DNA of 35,627 nt from SAR202 cluster bacterium Io17-Chloro-G6. GTDB lineage: Bacteria; Chloroflexota; Dehalococcoidia; UBA3495. Both the position numbers and the translations under genes were made by a program. Location of the stretch: contig MUCT01000042.1 in assembly GCA_002816585.1 (NCBI GenBank), positions 1-35,627 of the forward strand, given 5' to 3'. How positions within the stretch are numbered: the stretch's first letter is position 1; each line of letters opens with the position of its first letter. The notes under the pieces are model-generated. The model did no database searches. It was given only the letters and a program-made list of their open reading frames with translations, and was not told the origin of the DNA. Shown piece by piece: positions 25,777 to 34,454 of the stretch.

Positions 25777-27030
25777 TTATTGGTCCTGGCCGGGTTTCGC
25801 GAAGACCAAAACGGAGTTGTGGCCGCCAAAGCCAAAGGAATTACTCATGGAGACATTGATTTCTTTGGTGAGGGCCTTATTTGGCGTGTAATCCAAGTCG
25901 CAATCCGGGTCGGGTTCCGACAGGTTGATTGTGGGCGGGATGAGGCTGTTCTTCATTGCCAAGATACAGAAACATGCTTCCAGAGCTCCACCAGAGCCCA
26001 AGAGGTGCCCGGTCATGGATTTGGTTGAACTCACCGGTACCCGGTACGCGTCTTCGCCAAGGGCCGCCTTAATGGCCATGGTCTCGTGGCGGTCGTTGAG
26101 CGGCGTAGAGGTGCCGTGCGCGTTAACGTAATCGACCTCGGATGGGTCAACCCCGGCTTCTTCCAGGGCCTTGGTCATTGCCCGGGCGGCGCTTTCGCCC
26201 GATTCCATCGGTTCTGTCAGATGGTGGGCGTCGGAGGTAGCGGCATAGCCCCTGATCTCGGCTATGGGTGCAACACCCCGCTTCTTGGCGCTCTCTTCGC
26301 TTTCCAATACCAACACGGCCGCGCCTTCACCCATGACAAAACCGTCTCGATTAATGTCGAATGGGCGGCTGGCTTTGGCAGGGTTTTCGTTGAACCGGGA
26401 AAGCGCCCTCAATGCGTTGAACCCGGCGACTGCAACCGGGACGACGGGGGCTTCGCTGCCGCCGGCTAGAACGATGTCTTCCTGGCCTCTCCGAATCATG
26501 GCCCAAGCCTGACCCAAGGCGTCGGCCCCGCTGGAGCAGGAAGAAACCGCGCAGTAGTTGGCGCCCATGGAGCCAGTGACCATGGAAACTTGGGCTGAAG
26601 CCATGTCGCCCAGCATCATGGGAATCAGGAAGGGACTGACCCGCTGTGGCCCCCGATTCAGGAGAATCTCGTGCTGTTCGGAAAGGGTGCCGATGCCACC
26701 GATTCCGCTGCCAATTATTACACCGATTCGATATGGGTCGTTGCTGCCGGGCTCCAGTTTGGCCTGACTGCAAGCCTGTTGGGCCGCAACCGCGGCGAAC
26801 TGAGCGAACCGGTCCATCCGCCGGGCAACCTTGCGGTCTAGAAAATTCTCTGGTTCGAAGCCTTTGACCTCGGCGGCAAAGTGGGTGTCAAAACCCTCCG
26901 CGTCGAAGGCAGTGATGAAGTCCACACCGGAGCGGCCATTCACGATTCCGTCCCAGGTCGCCGCCACATCCAATCCAAGGGGGCTCACAATCCCTATTCC
27001 GGTGACCAGAACCCGGTGATTTCCACTCAT
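25777..27030 (-). CDS. fabF: 3-oxoacyl-[acyl-carrier-protein] synthase II (KAS II)
   Basis: FabF elongates acyl-ACP with malonyl-ACP in type II fatty acid synthesis. It has 417 residues, the family length, and the Cys-His-His triad: C165 in AVSSCSSGAD, H305 in [12 protein letters not shown] and H342 in STKSMTGHLLG. The gatekeeper end NSFGFGGHNSVLV is intact. The frame opens at a GTG (27057), but the ATG at 27030 gives the standard N-terminus MSGNHRVLVTG, with GGGGA 12 bases upstream. No fabD, fabG or acpP lies beside it, so it is detached from a fatty-acid cluster. recJ follows on the same strand. A second, divergent KAS gene is at 33047. Confidence 0.96.
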   Translation of the reverse strand: MSGNHRVLVTGIGIVSPLGLDVAATWDGIVNGRSGVDFITAFDAEGFDTHFAAEVKGFEPENFLDRKVARRMDRFAQFAAVAAQQACSQAKLEPGSNDPYRIGVIIGSGIGGIGTLSEQHEILLNRGPQRVSPFLIPMMLGDMASAQVSMVTGSMGANYCAVSSCSSGADALGQAWAMIRRGQEDIVLAGGSEAPVVPVAVAGFNALRALSRFNENPAKASRPFDINRDGFVMGEGAAVLVLESEESAKKRGVAPIAEIRGYAATSDAHHLTEPMESGESAARAMTKALEEAGVDPSEVDYVNAHGTSTPLNDRHETMAIKAALGEDAYRVPVSSTKSMTGHLLGSGGALEACFCILAMKNSLIPPTINLSEPDPDCDLDYTPNKALTKEINVSMSNSFGFGGHNSVLVFAKPGQDQ

Positions 27031-27169
27031 AATTATTCTAATCCCCACCCCATACACTCAAGTAAAGACTCTTAATCGAGCCTTCAAGAATCACAGCAAA
27101 ACACCGATGAACCAATATGGAGCCAAATGAAATCGGACTCGCACTCGAAGAGCCATCAATGCAGTGAAG

Positions 27170-28954
27170 CTACTTCTTGGCAACCCCGCCCCGGGATGAA
27201 ACCGTTACTGTTTCGTCGATGAGGTCCGTCAGCTCGGTTATGCGCCCAGATATGCTGAGCGCCAATTCCCGGTTCCCACCCGGCCCGGTTAGCTGCTTCA
27301 GCGAATCGTACAATTCGTTGATCCGGTTGCCGATCGTTTCCGCGGCCTCCTTCCTGGCGTTGGCCAAGGGTTGAGATACCGACCGCATCTGATCAACCAG
27401 TTCATTCACTCGCTGGGCGATGTTTTCGCCGAACTCCACTCCGGCCAAGTTTGCTGTGTCCGACCAATTCCGTAGCGACTCGGTGGCATCGCCAAGCCGG
27501 GAGGCCAGGGTATCGCTGAAGTCCTTGCTATGGGCGGCCAACCGAAGTTTGTAGGTCCTGAGAATGCGGAAGATACGCCGGTAAACATCGTCTACAGGAT
27601 TCAACTTGGCCGAGTACCGGTCGAACAAGTCCCGGCTCTCCTGCATGGTCCAGCGGGAGTCCTGATGCACGAATTGGCGGCCGGTATAGAGATGGTAGGG
27701 GCGCATTGCGCCTTCGGCCAGCAGTTCGCCATTCTCGTCCAACGGGACCAACGAGTCCCAGTTGGAAGTAGCAGGAAGCGGCGTCAGGAAATTAACCGTC
27801 TGGTATTTGCTAACCGTCGTTACCCAATCGGCCAAGTCCATGATCGATTTTTCGGTATCGTAGGGCAGGCCAATGATGGTCATGGCGACAACGGAGAGAC
27901 CCTCTTTGTTGAGGAAGGTCAAGTCCCTATGCATCTGGCCCGGGTCTTGCCGCTTGTTAATGGCCAGGAGGTTCTCGGCATTGTCCGATTCGACGCCAAC
28001 ATAGACCATATTGATGTTTACCGCTAGCATGGCGGCAGTCAATTCAGGGTCCTGACCGACCTCCGCCCGGACCTGGCAAATCATGTTCATGCCGTCTGTG
28101 TGGCCCTTCCAGCCTTCCATGCGGGCCAAGCGCTCGTTGCGGAACTTGACTGCTCGCAGCGGCGGGGCATGGAGGTCGTCGGAGATAAATACCTGGAACG
28201 ACCCGTTTCTGGAGGTGTGGACCAGACCGTCGGCAGCCAGTTGACGCAGCTGCGCCAGCCGTTTGAACTCGGTTTCCCGGGATATCATGCGGTAGCCAAG
28301 GAACTGTTGGATAACCTGGCAGTAGGTGCAGCTTTCGGTGCACCCTCGGATGGTCTCAATCACGGCGCCGACCATGGGGTTTTCGGAGGAAAGGTCCTTC
28401 ACGGAAAGAAAGTCCGGCAGTTCCACGAAGTCGGGGCTGACCAGGCCGCTGCGCTGGGTCTGGACAATACGGCCGTCCTTCCGGTAACTAATGCCGGGAA
28501 TTTTGTCCAAGTATTGTTCCCGGTCGCCGGCACGGTGCTCCAGCAAAACATCGGACAACTGGCCGATGATGTCTTCGCCCTCGCGTTGGACAATCACATC
28601 GAAGTCGCCATGGTTGAAGGCTTCCTCGCAGAGAGGGCTCATCTGCGGGCCACCACCGATGGTAATGATATCCGGATGAAATTGCTTGGCTAGCCGGGCA
28701 ATCTGGTAACCGCGGGGAGCTTCATTGATCAGGGCTGTGACCATGAAGATATCAACCCCTTCCAGGTCCTTGTCTGGGTCCATCAACCCTGAGCGGTCTT
28801 CAAACCAGATCTCCCGCTCGTAGATATTCGGGCCTTCCCATTGGGCGAGGGCGCCCGAAAGGAAGAGCAACCCCTGCCTGGGTATGGCTACGTATTCAAA
28901 ATTTCCACCGGCTGACGCTGGTTGAAACAGCACCACCCGTTTAATTCGCGACAT
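27170..28954 (-). CDS. B12-binding-type radical SAM protein with helical repeat tail
   Basis: The radical SAM cluster motif is C205-TES-C209-TY-C212, which binds the [4Fe-4S] that cleaves S-adenosylmethionine. The N-terminal 150 residues look like the cobalamin-binding Rossmann-type domain of this group (KRVVLFQPA, then IITIGGGPQMS and FDVIVQREGED), though the DxHxxG lower-ligand motif is not evident, so cobalamin may bind base-off or not at all. The rest of the barrel contains VYVGVESDN and TIIGLPYDTE. From about 480 the protein is a long helical tail with three spaced motifs R(V/I)(N/T)EL at 515, 544 and 571. Relatives include methyltransferases and cyclases such as HpnJ and BchE; the substrate cannot be given. 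Its own promoter probably lies 280 bp upstream. Confidence 0.88.
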   Translation of the reverse strand: MSRIKRVVLFQPASAGGNFEYVAIPRQGLLFLSGALAQWEGPNIYEREIWFEDRSGLMDPDKDLEGVDIFMVTALINEAPRGYQIARLAKQFHPDIITIGGGPQMSPLCEEAFNHGDFDVIVQREGEDIIGQLSDVLLEHRAGDREQYLDKIPGISYRKDGRIVQTQRSGLVSPDFVELPDFLSVKDLSSENPMVGAVIETIRGCTESCTYCQVIQQFLGYRMISRETEFKRLAQLRQLAADGLVHTSRNGSFQVFISDDLHAPPLRAVKFRNERLARMEGWKGHTDGMNMICQVRAEVGQDPELTAAMLAVNINMVYVGVESDNAENLLAINKRQDPGQMHRDLTFLNKEGLSVVAMTIIGLPYDTEKSIMDLADWVTTVSKYQTVNFLTPLPATSNWDSLVPLDENGELLAEGAMRPYHLYTGRQFVHQDSRWTMQESRDLFDRYSAKLNPVDDVYRRIFRILRTYKLRLAAHSKDFSDTLASRLGDATESLRNWSDTANLAGVEFGENIAQRVNELVDQMRSVSQPLANARKEAAETIGNRINELYDSLKQLTGPGGNRELALSISGRITELTDLIDETVTVSSRGGVAKK

Positions 28955-29237
28955 TTTTGGCTCCTATATGATTACGACGGCCCATCGGCGACTAATTGAC
29001 AGTTGATGATCATTGGCTGAGGGGCTTATTCGGCGAATCTTCGCCAGGATAAAGACAGATTCACTGGCGCCCATCAAAAGGTTGGTTCGCGGGCTATTAT
29101 ACAGGACGGCCCCGCCCGAGAATAACTGGTTTGTAAACCTGAGACGCTGGGTTTCACAGGGAGTTTCGATGGATTGGCGCCCCAGATTTTGGTCAACTCC
29201 AACGGTAATAAACTCGGAATAAACCCGGCACAAAAGT
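28955..29237 (-). promoter_or_regulatory. Long 5' leader of the radical SAM gene
   Basis: About 280 bases lie between the likely start point (near 29231) and the ATG of the radical SAM gene. No protein frame with a ribosome site is convincing (an 89-codon minus-strand frame exists). A second TATAAT occurs on the minus strand at about 29096-29101 with a weak -35. I looked for a cobalamin or SAM riboswitch and recognised neither; the long leader still makes RNA-level control possible. GGAGCC precedes the ATG. Confidence 0.35.
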
Positions 29238-29266
29238 ATTCTACGCTACCATGACAGGATTGTCAT
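29238..29266 (-). promoter_or_regulatory. Sigma70-type promoter overlapped by a palindrome
   Basis: On the minus strand ATGACA and TAGAAT are separated by exactly 17 bp. The -35 hexamer is one arm of the perfect inverted repeat ATGACA-GGAT-TGTCAT (29251-29266), which looks like a small operator. It points toward the radical SAM gene. Confidence 0.5.
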
Positions 29267-29341
29267 AAAACTGAACCCAAACCGGCCCTCGCCATAAGTC
29301 CCTCCAGTGTAATCCCAGGAGGTAATCCAAGGAGTCCGAGG

Positions 29342-30286
29342 CTAGGAGCCGCGGAAATGGGGGATGAGTTCCTTGGCGATAACCTCAAGATGACGCTCCC
29401 GGTCCTCCTTGGGGCAACTGATGCTGAAAACGATATGCCGCGCCCCGGCATCGATGTATTCCTGCAGTTGCTGGATGCAATTCTCCACAGTTCCCAGCAA
29501 ACAGTACTTTCGTACTATGTCCAGGAATTCGCCGCCGTAGAGATACCGGCCACCAAGCTGATTCGCGGCCACTTCGGCTGCCTGTTGCTCAGTGGGATAG
29601 ATGGCGATATATGGGAAGTGGGCCCACTGGAAATTGGACAGGTCCCTGCCGGACTCCGCAGCAAGATTATGGATTTTCTGAAAGCTGTCTTTGTATCTGG
29701 GCGCATCGTAGAAATACGGCATCCATCCGTCGCCGAACTTGGCGGCCCGGGCCATGGCGGCATCTCGCCTTCCAGACACCCAGACAGGTGGGTTGGGCTG
29801 CTGGACGGGCGTCGGGTTGATCATTGCATCGGTTAGCTGGAAATGACGCCCGGAAAAGGTCACGCGCTCCCCAGTCCACAGCTTCCGCATCACCTCCAGG
29901 CACTCATCGGTCCGCCGTCCACGCTGGGTAACTTTGAGCCCGGCGGCCTCAAACTCAACGGGGAACTCGCCGCCCACACCAACCCCCAGGGTCAATCGCC
30001 CCCCAGAAGCCGCATCCAGGGTGGCCGTCATTCGGGCCAGCACCAGTGGATGGTAGAATGGCGTCAAGATGATGGAGGACAAGATGCGAAGATTGTCGGT
30101 TGCACCCGCGGCCACCGCCAACACCGGCAGCGCAGCATGGGTCGCGCCGGGGGGGTCACCGCGCATGAAGTGCTCCCCGGCAGAGATATATTCGTAACCT
30201 AGTTCTTCCATCCACCGGGCCTGGCGGGCGGTCTCGCCCACTCCCAAAGCCAGTCCCGCGCCGAAATGCAGGTCCAGTTCTGCCAT
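29342..30286 (-). CDS. LLM-class (luciferase-like) flavin/F420-dependent oxidoreductase
   Basis: This 314-residue protein is a complete TIM-barrel of the bacterial luciferase/F420-dependent group. It shows the typical succession: FGAGLALG at strand 1, EELGYEYISAGEHF, an LRILSSIILTPFYHPLVLA stretch, ASGGRLTLGVGVGGEFPVEFEAAG, the KLWTGERVTFSGRHFQL segment, PPVWVSGRRDAAMARAAKFGDGWMP and the C-terminal GARHIVFSISCP. Such enzymes use reduced FMN or coenzyme F420; sequence alone does not decide which, though the GRLTLGVGVG region is common in F420 users. They are greatly expanded in SAR202-type Chloroflexota, which fits the window. It is upstream of the radical SAM gene on the same strand, but 387 bp and a promoter separate them. 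The ATG start is unambiguous. Confidence 0.9.
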   Translation of the reverse strand: MAELDLHFGAGLALGVGETARQARWMEELGYEYISAGEHFMRGDPPGATHAALPVLAVAAGATDNLRILSSIILTPFYHPLVLARMTATLDAASGGRLTLGVGVGGEFPVEFEAAGLKVTQRGRRTDECLEVMRKLWTGERVTFSGRHFQLTDAMINPTPVQQPNPPVWVSGRRDAAMARAAKFGDGWMPYFYDAPRYKDSFQKIHNLAAESGRDLSNFQWAHFPYIAIYPTEQQAAEVAANQLGGRYLYGGEFLDIVRKYCLLGTVENCIQQLQEYIDAGARHIVFSISCPKEDRERHLEVIAKELIPHFRGS

Positions 30287-30550
30287 TCGTTAACCCTCTG
30301 ATACCAAGCTGATTTTGTGCCATTTCCAGGTTTTGCTACAGCCCTATGACCCAAGGGCATATTCTACTCCAGTCCAGCGGCTGATTGTTGCCAACTGTAT
30401 CCCCGAACCCCATTCTGACCCCAAGCCGCTGTCGACACCTATGAGGGGGCTTGTGGATCATTCCCTTGACATGGGGTAAGGGGATTTGCCACCGTTGGTG
30501 AAGACGCTGGCGGTTTAATTGGCCGCCATAGTTCATGTGGAGTGACCGTC

Positions 30551-31501
30551 TTGGTTGTCCTGGTAACCGGCGCCACCGGATTCCTTGGCCGGCGTGTGGT
30601 CCACGAATTGTTGGAACGCCGCCATGAAGTTCGGTGTCTGGTGCACACGCCGGGCAGAGAAAGGGTATTCAACCACCGTACCGTTGAGGTGCAGTACGGC
30701 AGCGTCCAAGACCCGGCTTCCTTGAGCAACGCTTTTTACGATGTGGAAGCCGTGGTGCACCTGGTCGGAATAATCCGGCGCAGTCGCCGCACCTCATTTG
30801 AAGGGGTGCACCGGGTTGGCACAGCCAACGTCTTGGGGGCGGCAAAGGAGGCCGGGGCCAGCCATTTCTTGCATGTAAGCGCCATCGGCGCCATAAATGA
30901 CCAGTCCTATCCGTACCTGTACACCAAGTGGCTGGGAGAACGGGAAGTCATCGGCGGCGGTGTTCCGTACACCATTTTCCGGCCTTCGGTGCTGTTCGGA
31001 GAAGGCGATGAATTTCTTAATGCTTTGGCCGGTTTGGTGCGTTTGTTTCCGATGGTTCCGGTGATTGGGTCCGGAAAGAACAGGTATCATCCGCTGGCCG
31101 TGGACGACCTGGCCCGCTGTATCGCCATGACCCTGGGGCGGGAGGACCTGAAGGGCCAGACTTTGGACCTGGGCGGGACAAAACGCATGAGCTACGACGA
31201 GGTCGTGGGAGAGGTGGCTAGGGCCATGAGCAAGCGCCGTTTCCGGTTCCATGTGCCTGTCTGGCTTATGTACGTTGCGGCCTTGGTCAGTCAAGGGTTC
31301 ATGCCCAGGCCGCCAATCACAACGGACCAGCTCAAAATGCTGTCTATTCGCAGCGTCGCCGAGTTGGGCGAGGTGGAGCGGGTTTTTGGGTTTACCCCCC
31401 GTCCGATGGAAGGTAACATAGATTTCGTAAACTCGGTCGGAGTGGCTGATGGCATCCAGATGCTGCTGGGTTCGATGCCTCGCCGGGTCCGCGATCACTA
31501 A
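30551..31501 (+). CDS. NDUFA9-like NAD(P)-binding epimerase/dehydratase (atypical SDR)
   Basis: The protein has the extended/atypical SDR fold of the group that includes the NDUFA9 subunit of complex I. The dinucleotide loop is VTGATGFLGRR (5-15), followed by VVHLVGIIRR, the VSAIGA strand, YPYLYTKWLGE with the Tyr and Lys of SDR enzymes, FRPSVLFGEGDEF and the downstream HPLAVDDLARCI, which is highly typical of the NDUFA9-like set. Bacterial members are of uncertain activity (sugar-nucleotide or quinone-linked). The frame opens with GTG 30542, but GGAG overlaps that codon; TTG 30551 stands eight bases behind GGAG and gives MVVLVTGATGFLG, so it is preferred (316 residues). A hairpin repeat separates it from folC. 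Confidence 0.88.
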   Translation: MVVLVTGATGFLGRRVVHELLERRHEVRCLVHTPGRERVFNHRTVEVQYGSVQDPASLSNAFYDVEAVVHLVGIIRRSRRTSFEGVHRVGTANVLGAAKEAGASHFLHVSAIGAINDQSYPYLYTKWLGEREVIGGGVPYTIFRPSVLFGEGDEFLNALAGLVRLFPMVPVIGSGKNRYHPLAVDDLARCIAMTLGREDLKGQTLDLGGTKRMSYDEVVGEVARAMSKRRFRFHVPVWLMYVAALVSQGFMPRPPITTDQLKMLSIRSVAELGEVERVFGFTPRPMEGNIDFVNSVGVADGIQMLLGSMPRRVRDH

Positions 31502-31550
31502 ATAACACCTCAAAATGTAACTGATGATCTGGCTAAGGCCCCTATCCTAA

Positions 31551-31578
31551 CCCTCCCCCCGCGGACGGGGGAAGGGAC
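31551..31578. repeat. GC-rich hairpin repeat, copy 2
   Basis: CCCT-C-CCCCCG pairs with CGGGGG-A-AGGG around the loop CGGA. The right arm GGGGAAGGGAC is identical to the element at 20003-20013 and the left arms are alike. It lies between the epimerase stop and folC. There is no T-run immediately after it on the plus strand, although GTTTTCTA follows six bases later. Confidence 0.55.
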
Positions 31579-31613
31579 CAGTTTTCTACCCCCGTCTGCC
31601 ACTTAGGAGCCAA

Positions 31614-32984
31614 TTGGACTACCGCCAGTCGATAGCCTACCTTCTGACCCTGGTTGACCACGAACGGGCCAAGGTTACTGGGCCCCGGCAGAAGGCTATC
31701 TACGACCTGACTCGAATGGAAGCGCTGCTCGACCGGTTGGGCAATCCCCACCGCCAAGTCCCAGCAGTCCACATTGCCGGAACCAAGGGCAAAGGCAGCA
31801 CCGCGGCTTTATGCGACGCGGCCCTCCACGCCGCCGGGCTGCGCACCGGGTTTTATTCTTCTCCCCATCTCCATACCTTCAGAGAGCGCATCCGCCGCGA
31901 CTCGGAACCGGTCTCACAGGGCGAGTTCGCCGCATTGGTGGAGGGGCTTCGGCCGCTCCACGAAGAACTGATGAACGACCCTGGCGTGGGACCCTTGACG
32001 CTATTTGAATACCTCACGGGTATGGCCTTCCAGTGTTTCGCCCAGGACAGGACCGACGTGCAGACCATCGAAGTGGGCCTAGGCGGCCGTTTGGACGCCA
32101 CCAACGTCCTTGACGCCGGAGTCTGTGTCATCACCTCCATTAGCCTCGACCACATGGCTATCTTGGGAGACACCATTGGGGAGATAGCTGCCGACAAGGC
32201 CGGGATCATCAAGCAGGGGGCAACCGTGGTGATCGCCCCACAAGCACCCGAAGCCCTGTCGCCGATCCTGGCCGCCTGCCAGGAAAAAGAGGCGGCGCCC
32301 ATCTTGGTGGGCCGGGACGTAACTTGGGAAGAAGGCGAATGCGGGGTGGACGGCCAGCAGTTCAAAGTTAGAGGTCTGACCCGAGAGTATGAACTGGACA
32401 TTCCTCTGTTGGGCGCCCATCAATTGGAGAACGCAACCGCTGCCGTGGCGGCCCTGGAGGCGTTGGCCAGCCAGGGGCTAGAAGTTCCGTTGCAGGCGAT
32501 TCGGACCGGCTTCCAAGGAGTGAACTGGCCCTGCCGGATGGAAGTATTATCGCGGTCTCCACTCTTGGTGGCTGACGGGGCTCACAACGTATACTCGGTG
32601 GAGAGCCTGTTAAAGTCCCTGCCCAAATATCTGAACTTCAATAGGCTTATATTGGTGGTCGGATTCTCTAGAGACAAGAGTGTGGAAGGCATGGCCCAGG
32701 CCTTGGGGGCGAAGGCGGATATCATATTCGCGACTGCATCCCGCCATCCCCGTTCCATGGCGCCACCGGAAGTGGCAAGTCTGTTCGACAAAGCAGGGAA
32801 GACCGCCACAGTGGCCCCGACCCCTGCCAGCGCCCTCAAAATGGCCCTGGAAAGTGCGGGAGAATCGGACTTGGTGCTGGCAACCGGCTCGCTTTTTTTG
32901 GCCGCCGAAGTGCGGGAGGCGGCGCTGGGCATCGAACCCGAGATATATCCAGAATTGTCCCAATCTGGGTCTTCGGTCCCTTAG
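31614..32984 (+). CDS. folC: Bifunctional folylpolyglutamate/dihydrofolate synthase
   Basis: FolC adds glutamate to folates and, in most bacteria, to dihydropteroate. It belongs to the Mur ligase family. The ATP loop is [11 protein letters not shown] (54-64), followed by [13 protein letters not shown], the metal and folate block [13 protein letters not shown], and the [23 protein letters not shown] stretch, which is diagnostic. The C-terminal domain carries LLVADGAHN. At 456 residues it is slightly longer than usual (about 420-440) but ends normally. The TTG start is chosen because AGGAG sits four bases before it and the next residues fit the family N-terminus. It is followed 62 bp later by the second KAS gene. 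Confidence 0.95.
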   Translation: MDYRQSIAYLLTLVDHERAKVTGPRQKAIYDLTRMEALLDRLGNPHRQVPAVHIAGTKGKGSTAALCDAALHAAGLRTGFYSSPHLHTFRERIRRDSEPVSQGEFAALVEGLRPLHEELMNDPGVGPLTLFEYLTGMAFQCFAQDRTDVQTIEVGLGGRLDATNVLDAGVCVITSISLDHMAILGDTIGEIAADKAGIIKQGATVVIAPQAPEALSPILAACQEKEAAPILVGRDVTWEEGECGVDGQQFKVRGLTREYELDIPLLGAHQLENATAAVAALEALASQGLEVPLQAIRTGFQGVNWPCRMEVLSRSPLLVADGAHNVYSVESLLKSLPKYLNFNRLILVVGFSRDKSVEGMAQALGAKADIIFATASRHPRSMAPPEVASLFDKAGKTATVAPTPASALKMALESAGESDLVLATGSLFLAAEVREAALGIEPEIYPELSQSGSSVP

Positions 32985-33046
32985 AGCGGGCGGGGATACG
33001 GTGGACTACAGCGGCATCGAAAATAGAACTATCAGGAGCGTCTCCA

Positions 33047-34297
33047 GTGGTTGATGAGCGGGTTAGGGTAGTTATTACTGGCATGGGGGCCATGACCCCA
33101 CTGGGCGAGAGCCCTGATGAATACTGGAAGAACCTGGCAGCAGGCAAATCGGGCGTCGGGCCCATGACCCTCTGCGACCCGACGGGCTATCCTTGCCAGA
33201 TATCCGGCGAGGTCACCGGCTTCGACCCCGGCGATTATATGGGCAGCAAGGAAGCCCGGAGGATGGCCCGCTTCTCCCAATTGGCCGTCGCCGCAAGTCT
33301 CCAAGCTGTGGAATCTGCGTCCTTGGACATCTCCAAATACGACCCCTACCGGGTTGGCGTGATACTGGGCAACGGCGACGGTGGATTTCCCACCTTGGAG
33401 GAGAACTGCCGCATACTCGCTGAACGGGGCGGGATGCGGATGTCGCCCTTCTTCTTTCCCATGATTCTGCCGAACATGGCCGCCGCTGCCGTAAGCCGCT
33501 ACACCGGAGCCCACGGTTACAATTCCACGGCCACCACAGCCTGCGCCGCCTCCAATCAGGCGCTGGGCGAGGCCTTGGGCGTCATCCGGCGAGGCATCGC
33601 TGATGTGATGCTAGCGGGAGGCGCCGAGGCCGGCATCAGCCTGCTGGGGCTCTCTGGATTCGCAGTAATGCGGGCTCTCAGCACCAAAAATGACGAGCCG
33701 CAGAAAGCAAGCCGCCCCTTTGATTCGGGCCGGGACGGGTTCATCCCCTCGGAAGGCTCGGTCGTCATGGTCTTGGAACGCCTGGAGCACGCTTTGGACC
33801 GGGGCGCCAACATCCTAGCTGAACTGGCAGGTTTCGGCTGCACCAGCGACGCTGGACATCCGGTGCAACCTGAAGAGTCCGGGGCCAGCGCGGCGGCCGC
33901 GATGCGGATGGCATTGGCCGACGCCCAGGCGCCCTTGGACCATGTAGATTACATAAACGCCCACGGCACCTCCACGCCACTTAACGACACATTGGAGACC
34001 GTGGCCATCAAACGGCTGTTCGGCGATCTGGCCTATAAAATTCCCATCAGTTCCACCAAGTCGATGATAGGCCATTCCCTGGGCGCCGCCGGTTCTTTGG
34101 ACGCCGCCGCCTGCGTGAAGACCATCACCGAGTCGATGATTCACCCAACGATCAACTATGAAACCCCGGACCCGGACTGCGACCTGGACTACGTGCCAAA
34201 TCAGGCGCGGGCCAAGAATGTCCAGGTGGCGCTGTCCAACGCCTTTGGTTTCGGCGGCCAGAACGCCTGTATAGTCTTTCGCAAGTATGTAGAGTAA
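33047..34297 (+). CDS. Second KAS II-type beta-ketoacyl-ACP synthase
   Basis: This 416-residue condensing enzyme is of the FabF group, with the complete triad C166 (TTACAASNQ), H306 ([12 protein letters not shown]) and H343 ([11 protein letters not shown]). It differs from the copy at 25.8 kb: the loop GSGIGG is GNGDGG here, and the gatekeeper end is AFGFGGQN rather than SFGFGGHN. These changes touch the phosphopantetheine channel and acyl pocket, so chain-length or branch preference may differ. It could also serve a polyketide-like pathway, but no acyl carrier, ketoreductase or acyltransferase gene is near. The GTG start has AGGAG about nine bases upstream. I leave the symbol empty because the exact role is unsettled. 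Confidence 0.9.
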   Translation: MVDERVRVVITGMGAMTPLGESPDEYWKNLAAGKSGVGPMTLCDPTGYPCQISGEVTGFDPGDYMGSKEARRMARFSQLAVAASLQAVESASLDISKYDPYRVGVILGNGDGGFPTLEENCRILAERGGMRMSPFFFPMILPNMAAAAVSRYTGAHGYNSTATTACAASNQALGEALGVIRRGIADVMLAGGAEAGISLLGLSGFAVMRALSTKNDEPQKASRPFDSGRDGFIPSEGSVVMVLERLEHALDRGANILAELAGFGCTSDAGHPVQPEESGASAAAAMRMALADAQAPLDHVDYINAHGTSTPLNDTLETVAIKRLFGDLAYKIPISSTKSMIGHSLGAAGSLDAAACVKTITESMIHPTINYETPDPDCDLDYVPNQARAKNVQVALSNAFGFGGQNACIVFRKYVE

Positions 34298-34315
34298 ATA
34301 GGTGACACACCTTTC

Positions 34316-34346
34316 TTGACCCCTTCGGCAGGTTCCCGGATAAAAT
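34316..34346 (+). promoter_or_regulatory. Possible promoter for ruvB
   Basis: TTGACC (34316-34321) and TAAAAT (34341-34346) are 19 bp apart, slightly wide. Transcription would start about 100 bp before ruvB. No LexA-type box of the Bacillus or E. coli form was seen. Confidence 0.4.
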
Positions 34347-34454
34347 GTGTTGGGCGTATTGTGCCAATGTGCTTGGATATAGCTGGTTGGGCATCTTGCG
34401 GGCTATTTAGGCGGCGGGCTTGCCCCCGATCGATAGTTGTGACGGGAGAATAGG

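Noticed and set aside
25777..34297. The two KAS genes as part of a polyketide cluster
   Set aside because: They are 7 kb apart on opposite strands, and no acyl carrier, acyltransferase or ketoreductase gene is near either.
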